From NCBI GenBank assembly GCA_030295235.1, contig AP026128.1, forward strand, positions 930,001 to 994,000: a stretch of DNA of 64,000 nt. Reading direction: 5' to 3'. The DNA is from Fistulifera solaris (lineage: Eukaryota > Bacillariophyta > Bacillariophyceae > Naviculales > Stauroneidaceae). Both the position numbers and the translations under genes were made by a program. The notes beneath the pieces were generated by a model. It made no database searches. It saw only the letters and a program-made list of their open reading frames with translations, and was not told the DNA's origin. This document shows positions 53,152 to 62,936 of the stretch, in pieces. The stretch's first letter is position 1; every line of letters begins with the position of its first letter.

Positions 53152-55413
53152 ATGGTCGGTCTACCGATGGACGATTCCTCAAATAATCTCGCCGAAAAAG
53201 ACAAAAATGAAAAGAGTATCGATCACATACTCACTGGGGGAAAACTAGGCAAGGCAACGATCGAACGTGAACTTCGACGACGCGTCGACAGATTACAACA
53301 AGACTTAAAGACGGCGCAGGAGGATTTATTGCGTTTCCAGAATGCTGTACCAGAGACTGATAATGGCACTGCTGAAGTAGCAATTCTTCCCGAAATCGCA
53401 CTCAGTTATTCATCCGACTCGAATGATAATGCACCCGAAATCTTTCTCCCGCCATCAAAACGTGGATATCTATTTCGATGGGTCGATCGGAGTATAGGAT
53501 GGTCGGGAAGCAAATGGGCACTTCGGTTTGTTACGCTTGAAAATGGCAATCTGGCCTATTACGGCAGTCATACCGATACCGCTCCGCGGTATGTCTTGAG
53601 TCTACGAGGCTGTGCTGTACGCGATGAAGGACACAAACCCAACAAACGATACAAACCGACGGAAGGTGACGACACTCCTCCTCGACTGGATAAACCAGGA
53701 GCCTATTTCTTTCTTTTCTCGATCTATTTACGAGATAATGCTTCTCCGGCTCATCAAGACCCAACGGCGGATTTAACGGAAATTACACCCCTCCTACGAT
53801 TCTCTACCGACTCGTACGCCGAAAAGAAACAGTGGGTACAGCTCATCTCGGAAACATGTGCTTATTGCGAATCGGATGCGTTTTTGGCAGAGATGGAACG
53901 AAGACAGGAAGAAAAGCAGACGATGACTCTAGCCATGCCCGAAGCCAAGGTGGGAACATTGCCTCCACTATACTTTGCACCGGTGCAGCAAAAGCAAGCG
54001 CGTCATCCCTCTTTCACAAAAAGACCCACTGCGGCCATGTTTCGGACCAAGTCTCAGAACCTGGACCCATCACAAGTTGAATCAAAGGGTTATCCTCCGT
54101 CTAAGCCCATGCATCGTTGTGCGGCGCCTTCGTACCTGTCCGTAGAAGGACCAACACAAAACTATCGCGGATTCTTCAATCTGGGTGTTATTGTCCTGGT
54201 GGTGTCAAATATTCGATTGGTCCTCTCTAGCTTCAAGAAACATGGCTTTGTACTGTTGCGACATTTATCGGAGATTCCTCGTCTGGGAGATCATCCGTGG
54301 CAGAACTTTCCATTTGTCTCGGGATTCTTGTTACTGTTCGTGTTTGTGATGATAACGTACCTCCTAGAGCTAGGCTTGAGTCGAAGGAAGATCCCTCAGC
54401 GGCTCGGTATGCTTTTGCATTATACAAATGCCCACGCTTGCATGGGAGTCTCTGTATGGATTGTTTGGTATTTGGTGGACGCGCCTGCCATTGGGGCGGT
54501 ATTGCTCCTTTTCGCCACGAGTACTTGGATGAAACTACTGTCGTACGTGCATACCAATGAAGACTACCGTTCGAACCACATGAAGCAACAAGCAACATTC
54601 TCAACGATGGTCGAAGACCTGGATCCGCAAGAAGCTCGCGTGCGTTATCCACAAAATGTGACTATTTCCAACATCTTCTACTTTTGGGCGGCTCCGACAC
54701 TAACATACCAAATTGCATTCCCGCGATCCCCTAACGTGAGATTGTGGAAGGTAGCAGTGATTCTGATTCGAATGGTTCCTATTCTGGCGCTTTTTACTTT
54801 CTTTGTGTCGCAATTCGTAACTCCGACGTTGGAGGGTCTGGTTGCAGATCTTGAGGCGAACTCGGGGCAATACACTTTTACCATGCTTGCGGAATACTGG
54901 TTACGCCTGAGCATTGCCAATACATATCTGTGGCTACTCATGTTTTATTTCTACTTCCACTTGTTTCTGAACCTCTTTGCGGAACTGCTGAGGTTTGGGG
55001 ATCGGGTATTTTACAAGGATTGGTGGAATTCGTCGGAAGTTTCTGCTTATTGGCGACTGTGGAACATGCCAGTACACTTCTGGTTGGTTCGGCACTTGTA
55101 TTTTCCTTGCGTTCGGATGGGCATGTCCAAAAACTTGACGACGTTTATTGTATTTTTCGTATCGGCTGTCCTTCATGAGGTATTAGTGAGCGTCCCATTT
55201 CACATGGTTCGACCTTGGTCGTTTTTGGGAATGATGATGCAAATCCCTCTGGTTGGTATGACCAAGGTACTTAGTCGCCGATATCCAACGTTGGGAAACG
55301 TGATCTTCTGGGTATCATTTTGTATAGTGGGGCAACCAATGGCCGTCCTTTTGTATACCGTCGACTACCAATATGCAAAGCACAATGTCGCAGCACAAGA
55401 ATGCGTCGCTTAG
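53152..55413 (+). CDS. DGAT1: Acyl-CoA:diacylglycerol acyltransferase 1 with N-terminal PH domain
   Basis: 753 residues, one uninterrupted exon, ATG in context catcATGgt. An acidic coiled start (ERELRRRVDRLQQDLKTAQE) precedes a PH domain (about 100-235): KRGYLFRWVDRSIGWSGSKW, ALRFVTLENGNLAYYGS, AEKKQWVQLISETCAY. The MBOAT part follows with about nine helices: NYRGFFNLGVIVLVVSNIRL, PTLTYQIAFPRSPNVRLWKV, the FYKDWWNSS motif, YWRLWNMPVHFWLVRHLYFP, and the catalytic His in VSAVLHEVLVSVPFH. DGAT1 makes triacylglycerol in the ER. A PH-bearing DGAT1 is known from diatoms, so I read this as that enzyme. The PH domain may bind phosphoinositides or phosphatidic acid. Confidence 0.95.
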   Translation: MVGLPMDDSSNNLAEKDKNEKSIDHILTGGKLGKATIERELRRRVDRLQQDLKTAQEDLLRFQNAVPETDNGTAEVAILPEIALSYSSDSNDNAPEIFLPPSKRGYLFRWVDRSIGWSGSKWALRFVTLENGNLAYYGSHTDTAPRYVLSLRGCAVRDEGHKPNKRYKPTEGDDTPPRLDKPGAYFFLFSIYLRDNASPAHQDPTADLTEITPLLRFSTDSYAEKKQWVQLISETCAYCESDAFLAEMERRQEEKQTMTLAMPEAKVGTLPPLYFAPVQQKQARHPSFTKRPTAAMFRTKSQNLDPSQVESKGYPPSKPMHRCAAPSYLSVEGPTQNYRGFFNLGVIVLVVSNIRLVLSSFKKHGFVLLRHLSEIPRLGDHPWQNFPFVSGFLLLFVFVMITYLLELGLSRRKIPQRLGMLLHYTNAHACMGVSVWIVWYLVDAPAIGAVLLLFATSTWMKLLSYVHTNEDYRSNHMKQQATFSTMVEDLDPQEARVRYPQNVTISNIFYFWAAPTLTYQIAFPRSPNVRLWKVAVILIRMVPILALFTFFVSQFVTPTLEGLVADLEANSGQYTFTMLAEYWLRLSIANTYLWLLMFYFYFHLFLNLFAELLRFGDRVFYKDWWNSSEVSAYWRLWNMPVHFWLVRHLYFPCVRMGMSKNLTTFIVFFVSAVLHEVLVSVPFHMVRPWSFLGMMMQIPLVGMTKVLSRRYPTLGNVIFWVSFCIVGQPMAVLLYTVDYQYAKHNVAAQECVA

Positions 55414-55715
55414 CAAAGCATTATGTTGTTTGGTATTCACGGAATAGTATATTTTATAAGAATTCGGTGGTACGTTCGTAACCGTGCCTGTTCGGCACCT
55501 AGATTAGTTAGGTAGTGAGTAAAAGTGAATGCGAAAAGAATTCGAGAAGTTGTAGCTTAAACTCGTGATTCACAGTCGTATCATAGTCATGAGTCCCGGT
55601 CATCGTCATTCTGTCGAGTTTTTTCCGTGGTCGCATTTTCACCGTTCATTGATCGTTCCAATCTTCTCCTTATAAACTACCTTTCCTCAAGAAGCCGCAT
55701 GACTAATTGCTTCCA

Positions 55716-57113
55716 ATGTCTATTCAACTGAGTTGCGGGAAGATAAATGCGGGGGGCGTGGCCGTTCTTTTGACTGTGCTCGTAGTATCGGCGTTTTTCT
55801 CAATAATACTGTTCTTAGAAGCCGATGGAGGTGAGGTGCAACCACCCGGAATGGAAACCAAGCCTTACAAATCCCCAGTTTCTGTTGTAACGAAAAATGT
55901 CGAGCTCATTCGAGAGTTTGTGCTGCCTTCTGCTTCGGATCCGTCCACGGTGGTGATACCATTTCAAAATTCCACAGGGCTAACGAAAATGGCGCACCTG
56001 TTCTTCAACGGTGGCACATGCAATGCTCTACATGAAGGCGAAAGCATCGAATCATACAACAATCATTCAACACTCGTGGAAATGAAATTTAACTGTCTTG
56101 ACCTTTTCAAGAACAGCGGTCTAGGAACAGGGAACTTTATCTCTGCTTTCTATGCCATGCGGATGGTCGTACATGCCCTGGGACCCAAGGGCGATGTACT
56201 CATTGAGTGTGACGATGCAGAAGAAACGAAGAAAGAACTTATTTTACCGTGGATGATGGGAAAGTTTCCTAGATTACCAGAAGGAGATCCGGAATGGGAT
56301 GAGCAGCCATCGGCGGCCGATGCATGCCGAGATTACAAACAGGTTCCAGTGGGGTACCGGTGGAAAGACATGGTGTTCGAAATGCGTCGAATGGCCATCG
56401 CTATGGTCGGTATACCATCACCGGATCATCCCAGTGCCGCCTGGGCCGAAGAGCATTTGTGGTCCACCCCGTCAAATCGACACGAGCACGGCCGCGACTA
56501 CTTTCAATTACCTCATCCACAAAAGGGCGATCCGCCATTATTTCCGGACACCGAAATCGACGATGCCGTCTTACATTTTCGCTGCGGTGACATTATTATG
56601 ACGAATCATCCTTCCTTTGGCTTCATGAAGTTCGGGTCTTTCTCCAGGCACATTTCTCCTGACGTACGGCGAATCGGCATTGTGACACAACCTTTCGATC
56701 AGGGTGGATTGCAACGAAGGGGCGACGCCGGCGATGAGAAGCAGAGAAGGTGCAAGAAAGTTGTGTACGAGTTCAAGGATCATTTGCATGAAAAGTTTCC
56801 CGACGCTGAAATCAACATATGGAACAGTGTGAATGAGTCGATAGCGCAAACATTTGCACGCATGATCATGGCGAATCAGACTGTTGTGGCCATTTCGTCT
56901 TTTGGCGTCTTTCCTGGCGTTACCACATTTGGGACAGGCTACATACGAGAGCCTGATTTCATGAAAGCACCCAATCGCTGGCTGCTTACGTCTCCCATCG
57001 TCGAGAAGGCTGGCAATATTGTATTGGTTAAAGAACCGATGATATTTTCTGGGCAAGCTAAGAAGATGTGGGATGAAAATACCCTTCTAGACTGGTTCAA
57101 GAACTATGACTAA
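55716..57113 (+). CDS. Type II Golgi membrane glycosyltransferase-like protein
   Basis: 465 residues from the ATG at 55716; an in-frame TTG lies just upstream. A single N-terminal anchor (AVLLTVLVVSAFFSIILFLE) follows a short cytosolic start. The lumenal part has the motif DDAVLHFRCGDIIMTNHPSF, like the HxRxGD/HxRRxD motif I of fucosyltransferases, then RRIGIVTQPFD and FARMIMANQTVVAISSFGVF with PGVTTFGTGYIREPD, the C-terminal nucleotide-sugar region of GT-B enzymes. GTCNALHEGE, NCLDLFKNSGLGTGNFISAF and several sequons are also present. Sugar and acceptor are unknown; fucose is a guess from motif I. Confidence 0.65.
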   Translation: MSIQLSCGKINAGGVAVLLTVLVVSAFFSIILFLEADGGEVQPPGMETKPYKSPVSVVTKNVELIREFVLPSASDPSTVVIPFQNSTGLTKMAHLFFNGGTCNALHEGESIESYNNHSTLVEMKFNCLDLFKNSGLGTGNFISAFYAMRMVVHALGPKGDVLIECDDAEETKKELILPWMMGKFPRLPEGDPEWDEQPSAADACRDYKQVPVGYRWKDMVFEMRRMAIAMVGIPSPDHPSAAWAEEHLWSTPSNRHEHGRDYFQLPHPQKGDPPLFPDTEIDDAVLHFRCGDIIMTNHPSFGFMKFGSFSRHISPDVRRIGIVTQPFDQGGLQRRGDAGDEKQRRCKKVVYEFKDHLHEKFPDAEINIWNSVNESIAQTFARMIMANQTVVAISSFGVFPGVTTFGTGYIREPDFMKAPNRWLLTSPIVEKAGNIVLVKEPMIFSGQAKKMWDENTLLDWFKNYD

Positions 57114-57236
57114 AATGCAAAAATTGCTTTGTTCATCACCACTCGAGTTTCGCAAGAATCTATGAGGTTTTTGAAGGAGCAAACATGCAGCAAAGATGAG
57201 GCAAGCTGCAGTCACCTAAAATTGCCGACCTTCCTC

Positions 57237-57257
57237 CACGACTGCATTTCAGTCACG
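57237..57257. repeat. Dispersed inverted repeat, copy 8
   Basis: CACGACTG, loop CATTT, CAGTCACG. Confidence 0.8.
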
Positions 57258-57455
57258 GGTCATTATTTTACCAGACCGAGTATCGCATCCTTAGTTCTTG
57301 GTTAGCTTTGCTAGCTTGGGATGCTCTATCAATCATTATATCGGTATCATGTCGGTCAAAAGCATTTTAAAATTGAATAGCTTATTCTTCATGTCATAGC
57401 CCTTTGCTTTTCGTTACATGCGTATGTACTATAGGCCAAAGTGAAGATTTTTTAC

Positions 57456-57476
57456 CACGACTGCAATTCAGTCATG
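57456..57476. repeat. Dispersed inverted repeat, copy 9
   Basis: CACGACTG, loop CAATT, CAGTCATG; the upstream flank ctataggccaaagtgaag matches other copies in reverse orientation. Confidence 0.8.
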
Positions 57477-57797
57477 AATCATGAATCCGTCTTTCGAGCC
57501 AGATTGCACTTTGTCTATGTTCGTTCTGCTAAAGCGTAGTACAACACTTTTTACTGCGATAAACATTTTTTCTTTAGCAGTAGTTTCAACGCAACGCCTA
57601 GATTAATTTGGTTACGGCGAAAATTGCCGGATCGTTTCCTCCTAGAATTGGAATGTCGCACCGGGTAGCTTTCTTTCCGTTGCTCTGAAACGAGCGACCG
57701 CGTAATAAAAACACCGCACACGTATTTTTGTTCGACGAAGATTTTGTCATCACATCAATAAAAAAAAAGGCGAAGGTTTCTATCACTTATCATCATT

Positions 57798-58768
57798 ATG
57801 ATACAACGAATCGTCCTTTTAGCGTTACCTCTCCTGGTAAACGCAATGCCGTACGTGGTGTTGCGCAATAAGGCCGCAAAATGTTTCAAAATAGAAGACA
57901 TCAAGCCCGACACGCTCTTATTAGTTCATTACCACACGCCTGGTAAGCACAACGCTTCGCAGATGAAAGGCTTATCCTTCGAAACGCTGAAAACTCGTGT
58001 CTAACTTTTGCTTTCCTTATCCGCAGACGTGGTCCTTGGAGTCCGATGTAGTGCAAGAAGGAGGTGATGATTCACGATATTCCGACCGACAAAAGCAGCG
58101 CATTGAAATGATGAAGACTTCTGTAAGTGCCTTTTTTTCAATAGCAGCGTATCAATTTCTCTCTGCAAATGAAACTAACACTTTCTTTATAGAGAATGAA
58201 AGATATTAATATACTGATTCAACAGCGGGAAGACGATTACTTGCGTCATTTGGCCGAAAAACGAACCGAACCAAATATACCCCGTCCGCCCACCAACAAG
58301 CTTCGGGTACAACTGGATAATCGCGAAGGCACTCTCGAATTCCCCACTGCATCGGATGGCAACTCGGTAGTAGAAATTTGTTTGCAGTCGTATTTTGCCA
58401 CACAAGAGGATCCGAGTCGGGTGGGCTTGAATCTAACTGTCGTGGTACCGGATGATAGTGCCTATGAGGTCAAAGAAGCGCAAATGAGCGAGGAACAAAT
58501 CGCTCTCATTCAACAATCGAATCGCGTCATCAAATCACAGACTTCCGGCATAACGCAAGAACTTCTGCGACTCGAAAAGGATGTGATCAACATTCGAAAG
58601 GATGTCGGTCGTTCCAGCCGACAAGCGGTTGATTTCCAGATCAAGTCGGAAAGACTCAACAATGCTGTTTACTACTGGCCCATCTTTCGAATCTTTGTCC
58701 TTCTGCTGACAGGGTATCTGCAAGTGAGTCATGTATTGAATTACATGAAGAAGCATCACATTCGTTAA
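57798..58768 (+). CDS. p24/emp24/gp25L cargo receptor (TMED family), copy B
   Basis: Exons 57798-57942, 58027-58122 and 58193-58768 with GTAAG donors and CAG/TAG acceptors. The signal peptide is MIQRIVLLALPLLVNAMPYV; the GOLD domain starts CFKIEDIKPDTLLLVHYHTP. At the GG of 58038-58039 the sequence appears one base long: removed, exon 2 reads DVVLESDVVQEGGDDSRYSD and all exons join in frame (271 residues). Exon 3 has LRVQLDNREGTLEFPTASDG, a coiled coil (ELLRLEKDVINIRKDVG), the helix YYWPIFRIFVLLLTGYLQVS and a tail ending YMKKHHIR. Phase and domain order match copy A, showing an old duplication. It probably forms p24 heteromers. Confidence 0.88.
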
Positions 58769-58981
58769 TCTTTTGATGTTGAATGATCACAAGACTAGTA
58801 GTTTATACAACGACATCGATAGCATAGTCTTCCATGAAAGAGATGAGAGGTCGAAAGACGTTCTCACGTTACCAGTACCTACATACGACTGCGCATGCGG
58901 CCTGTGTTGTATAGGCATCGGTTGAAGATCTATTTCTAAAAATATTAGAATAATTTTTATGACGCAATCTATCAAATGCAT

Positions 58982-60665
58982 TTAATGATGCCCGCCACCT
59001 TCTGCCAACGAGATCCAGGTCCCCAAAATAGCAAAGATGATCCCGAATACAACCATCAGTTTATTGAAGGCCAATTCTCCAGAAAATAGTGGCTGTACGA
59101 TATTCTTTCCCTTCTTATCCTTCATGTTCAACAATTTGAAGTTCACAATAGCGGGGAACATGTAAATGACGACGGAGCCGAAAACACTGCCGACAATGCC
59201 GATCACAGTAGCCAACTCGGCTTCAGTGACAAAACAAGCAGCAGTAGCAATAATCGTCAGCAAGCTAACCGACCACGCTTTCTGTTGTTGAGGGCGCTTT
59301 TCCTTTAACAATGAAAAAAGCGCTGCCTTCAAACCAGCGAACATGAGCGCATACCCCGAAATAATCGCCAAGCCTGTAAATGCTCTTGCAGTTGTTGCCA
59401 TAACATCTTGGGATCCATGGTAATGATTGAGCAAGAGCGCTTGCGAATTACTTCCAAATGTTGCGTAGCCAAGTATCATCATGCAGAAGAAGACAAGTGC
59501 TGTGCCCCCTAATCCAAATGCCATGACTTTCTGTAAATTAGAAACTGTTCGGTTTTTCAACTCCATGAAATATTTGACAGAATTGTAGTGGCATGCGTAA
59601 GCAACGCAGCACCTGAGTCGCCGACAGAAAAGGGATCGAAAGGACATGGTTAGTTATGGTAATAATAATAAAACATGGTTAGATATAGTATGTAAGTTGG
59701 AGATGACATTCACAGACATAATCACTTACATATTCATCAAAACAAGCAAACCTCGTTTGGCTTGGAATGGCTTTAATTCCGACACGAGTCCTAGAACACC
59801 CGTCCCTTGACCGGATGGATGCAAGTGATTGGGCATGAGACTGTAGAATTTTCCGCCAGCCGCGTAACTTCCATCCACCAATCGCTTTCCAACAAAGAAT
59901 ACCGTGTAGATGATTCCTAACAATCCAGTCATACTGGAATACTGCAACGAACTCAGATCTTCCGCCAGACACAGAGGAAGAACCGGAACTGCATGCAAGA
60001 GAAGCAATACCGTCCAGCGCTTTCTCAGAATCGGCGGCAGAGAGGGCAACCCGGACACGAGCGACCCAAAGATGTCCCCCAAAAAGGCCGAATAGAAGAG
60101 CAGGCAGCCCAAAGTGAGTGCCACACAACCCAGATCCGGAATGAACTTTGTCTGGGGACCGACCGTGCGCTCCCAGACTTCGGAGAGTGATTCGGCCATG
60201 ACGACGGGCTTTTCTCGACAGAGCGTCGCGTCCGCGGCACGGGCCCACGTCACGAGAGAGTACCACGAAAGAAAACCAAAGACGAGCAAAATGAGAGTGG
60301 CTAGAACGGGTCCGGTTCCTCCGCCCGCTGCCATGCCGTAAGCTAAAAATATGAAACATTGAGGAGAGTGAGTTACAAAATGTGAGCTCGACATGGGATT
60401 ACTGAAAGTCGCACATACCGATGGGTAGCATGCCGTGAGGACAAAGATCAGCAAGAACATTAGCAATTGCTACAGGAGCCGACATGAGATGTTCTTCATG
60501 ATGGTGATTATTAGCAGTAATCTTTGCTTTGACAATCGGAGCTTTCTTCACAGTTTTGTTGAAGCCTCCTCGGAGTTCGACTACGACTGACGATGCAATG
60601 GGACGGTGGGCCTGTACATTCAACAAAAGACATGCCGTCAACAGCAATGAGTTAATAAACCTCAT
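58982..60665 (-). CDS. AAAP-family (SLC38-like) amino-acid transporter
   Basis: Exons 60665-60419, 60342-59730 and 59612-58982 join to 496 residues; introns are 76 and 117 bases with GTATG and GTAAG donors. It starts with a signal-like MRFINSLLLTACLLLNVQAH and a VELRGGFNK stretch, which is unusual for this family. About ten hydrophobic segments follow: YGMAAGGGTGPVLATLILLV, FGFLSWYSLVTWARA, LGCVALTLGCLLFYSAFLGD, then YACHYNSVKYFMELKN (the family's A-HYN-P-F-EL motif), GGTALVFFCMMILGYATFGS and SLLTIIATAACFVTEAELAT. The cleavable-looking N-terminus could send it to the secretory route or the plastid envelope. The substrate is inferred as amino acids. Confidence 0.85.
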
Positions 60666-61289
60666 ATTGATTGGATTCTAAAGGCAATGATCAAGGATCG
60701 GATAATGAAAGACATGCAGCCGATGGATGCGTGTCAACAAGACGATGTTGTGTCGCCCGCAACAAGTGTGACGTGCGAAGTGAACTATGGGCACGCTTGT
60801 AGAGGTTGATTGCGCTACGACACTGCAGCTTCGTGAATGAAATCATTATTCAGTCAGTCTTAACGAAAAACGGAAACTCTTGGTTCTATAGTAAATATTT
60901 GAAAGTCAATTCAAACACACTGAATTTCCGTATGAATCCTTACACCGTACACAGCATTTGTGCAAAGTTATGGTCTATGCCACGCAAGGATCCCCAATCT
61001 CCGAACCTCCAAGGCTTGTTAATTACGTTGATCCTTTGTATTTCAACTTTGTGCGTCTTTTTCATTCGCTACTAATCCCTAGGCAGAACATAAAATTCAG
61101 AGACAACGGCGGGACTGACATTGAGTCGAGCCGGGAACGTGTAAACCAACACTTTACCACATAGTAAATTTTCCGATCTTGTGACAGCTGAAAACAGTAT
61201 AATAAAACCGTTGACCGCCGTCACTTATTTTCATGTTTTGCGCATTCCGCATTGGAATGACCATTCTGTTGTAATTCAAGAAAGCAATC
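60666..61289. other. Divergent intergenic region
   Basis: About 0.62 kb between the transporter and the phosphatase-like gene. A ctatagtaaatatt fragment at 60887 recalls the flank of the dispersed palindrome without its arms. No gene is supported. Confidence 0.4.
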
Positions 61290-62348
61290 ATGATTACCTT
61301 TTTCATCACATTACCCTATATTTTCTTATTCTATTCCTTATGGATATTGGCAAGCTTATGGAGACCGTTCTGCACGTTGAGTCTTGTAGCTGTCTTGAGC
61401 AATCCGGCGGCGGCCATCCGTAAAGGGCAACTCTTCGTCTGGACACTTCAATATTTATTACTTTGCAATGACAAGAAATGGAAGAAAAATACACACAAAG
61501 AACCGACCGGCAAAGTCGTGGGCTCCAAGACGATTATTTTTGTGCGTCACGGAGAGTCGTTGTGGAACGAAACATTCAACAAGGGTGACCGGAGTGTACG
61601 CGACTTTGTGCTCGGCTTTATTCCGAATCTCATCAAGGCCATTGCTTATGAATGGTACTTTTGGGTGAGTGGAGCTTCTGGAGAATCGTGGTTTTATGAT
61701 TCACCTCTCAGTGCGAAAGGTGTAGATCAAGCCTATTCCATTCAGCGGGACTTTTGCCAAAATGCTTACTTGACGCCCAAAGAAGAAGCCATGAAACAAA
61801 TATGTCTGCAGAAGAAGAACTCCATCGTCGTTTCTTCTAATTTACGAAGAGCCATTGCCACTATAGTGATTGGTCTGCAAGATCGATGGGCGGAAGAGAA
61901 AGTCAAGGACGATCCCATCCAAATTTGGACGTGTTTACAAGAAATTAGTCGCAATCCGGATGCGTTATCGATTACTCCGGCTCACGGTATTGTCGCGGCG
62001 GCTGAGACAGATCCCGCCTTTATGGAAGAGTTCTGTGAGAAACACTGCGAAACGAAGCATCATTACGGTAACAAACCCGTGAATGGCAATGGACTGTCGC
62101 GCTTGCAAGAATTCTGTCAACTCGTCTTTGAACTCGATGTCGACAACGTGGTAGCTGGAGGGCATTCACTGTGGTTCCGTTCCTTCTTCCAGACCTACTT
62201 GTTTTCAGAACATGTTGCACAAAAGAAAAAAGATTGTAAATGGTGGTCTTGTCAGTTTTACTTTGGAAAAGTGGAAACTGAGACGAAAGAGATTGCGTAT
62301 CGAGTGAATTCGAGCAGTGTTACCGTGCTTCATCGCGGATTCGGTTAA
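61290..62348 (+). CDS. Membrane-anchored histidine phosphatase/phosphoglycerate-mutase-like protein
   Basis: 352 residues, intact. Two N-terminal hydrophobic stretches (FFITLPYIFLFYSLWILASL and PFCTLSLVAVLSNPAAA) anchor or target it. The catalytic motif is TIIFVRHGESLWNETF with the phospho-His. DSPLSAKGVDQAYSIQ and VVSSNLRRAIATIVIGL carry the supporting Arg, and DNVVAGGHSLWFRSFF the second His. The insert EWYFWVSGASGESWFYDSPL and the rest are not typical of glycolytic PGM, so a phosphatase on another substrate is more likely. Three histidine-phosphatase landmarks are intact, so it should be active. Confidence 0.85.
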   Translation: MITFFITLPYIFLFYSLWILASLWRPFCTLSLVAVLSNPAAAIRKGQLFVWTLQYLLLCNDKKWKKNTHKEPTGKVVGSKTIIFVRHGESLWNETFNKGDRSVRDFVLGFIPNLIKAIAYEWYFWVSGASGESWFYDSPLSAKGVDQAYSIQRDFCQNAYLTPKEEAMKQICLQKKNSIVVSSNLRRAIATIVIGLQDRWAEEKVKDDPIQIWTCLQEISRNPDALSITPAHGIVAAAETDPAFMEEFCEKHCETKHHYGNKPVNGNGLSRLQEFCQLVFELDVDNVVAGGHSLWFRSFFQTYLFSEHVAQKKKDCKWWSCQFYFGKVETETKEIAYRVNSSSVTVLHRGFG

Positions 62349-62936
62349 TCATCGTTGCCCTAACTTTCCTGATGACAGTACCTTATCGAAGTCGGGCTAT
62401 TAGACAGCATAATACCGTTTCTTGTGAACTTCTTAGCTATCTAGATCTAGCACCTAGCTTTTCGTCAATCCGTCATCCGACGGTTGATCGCGGTAAATTG
62501 TAAACTGCCCACACTTCGAACTTCGAAATGCCGTTCAACGTTCAACTAACCTTATAATCAAAATGTTAACTGACCGCTCATTCAACCAGCGAAGATGTGA
62601 GAGGCAGGGTTCCTTTTCCGTACGAATTCCACCGAAATTCCTGGAATTCGAGTGGCAGATGGGCGAAACAAAACAGCTCTTCATGTACAATATGAGCTAT
62701 AGTACTTCCAGTTACGTATGTCGCTTACGGACAATGACCTATGCTTCAAGAAAGGACGAGAAGAGTTCCGTCAAAGCGAAATAATTGACATCCATCGGAG
62801 CCTCTTTACCAGGTAATTGTATTGTTGTTGATTGTTCTCGGTGTCGTTGAAATCAATTCTGATCCCTTTGACATCATTAATTCAGTAGTTTCATCTTTTG
62901 TTTATATCCTGTTCCTTTGAATCGAGCTAAAGAACC
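62349..62936. other. Intergenic region
   Basis: About 0.59 kb. One ATG-started open frame (62563-62784, 73 codons) has no domain and looks accidental. No repeat cluster is seen. Confidence 0.4.

Larger units (their letters stand above)
57114..57797. other. Intergenic region with two dispersed palindromes
   Basis: About 0.68 kb between co-oriented genes; contains copies 8 and 9 of the CACGACTG element. No gene is supported. Confidence 0.5.

Noticed and set aside
62563-62784. 73-codon ATG-started open frame before the carrier gene
   Set aside because: No recognisable domain and length expected by chance in a gene-free spacer.
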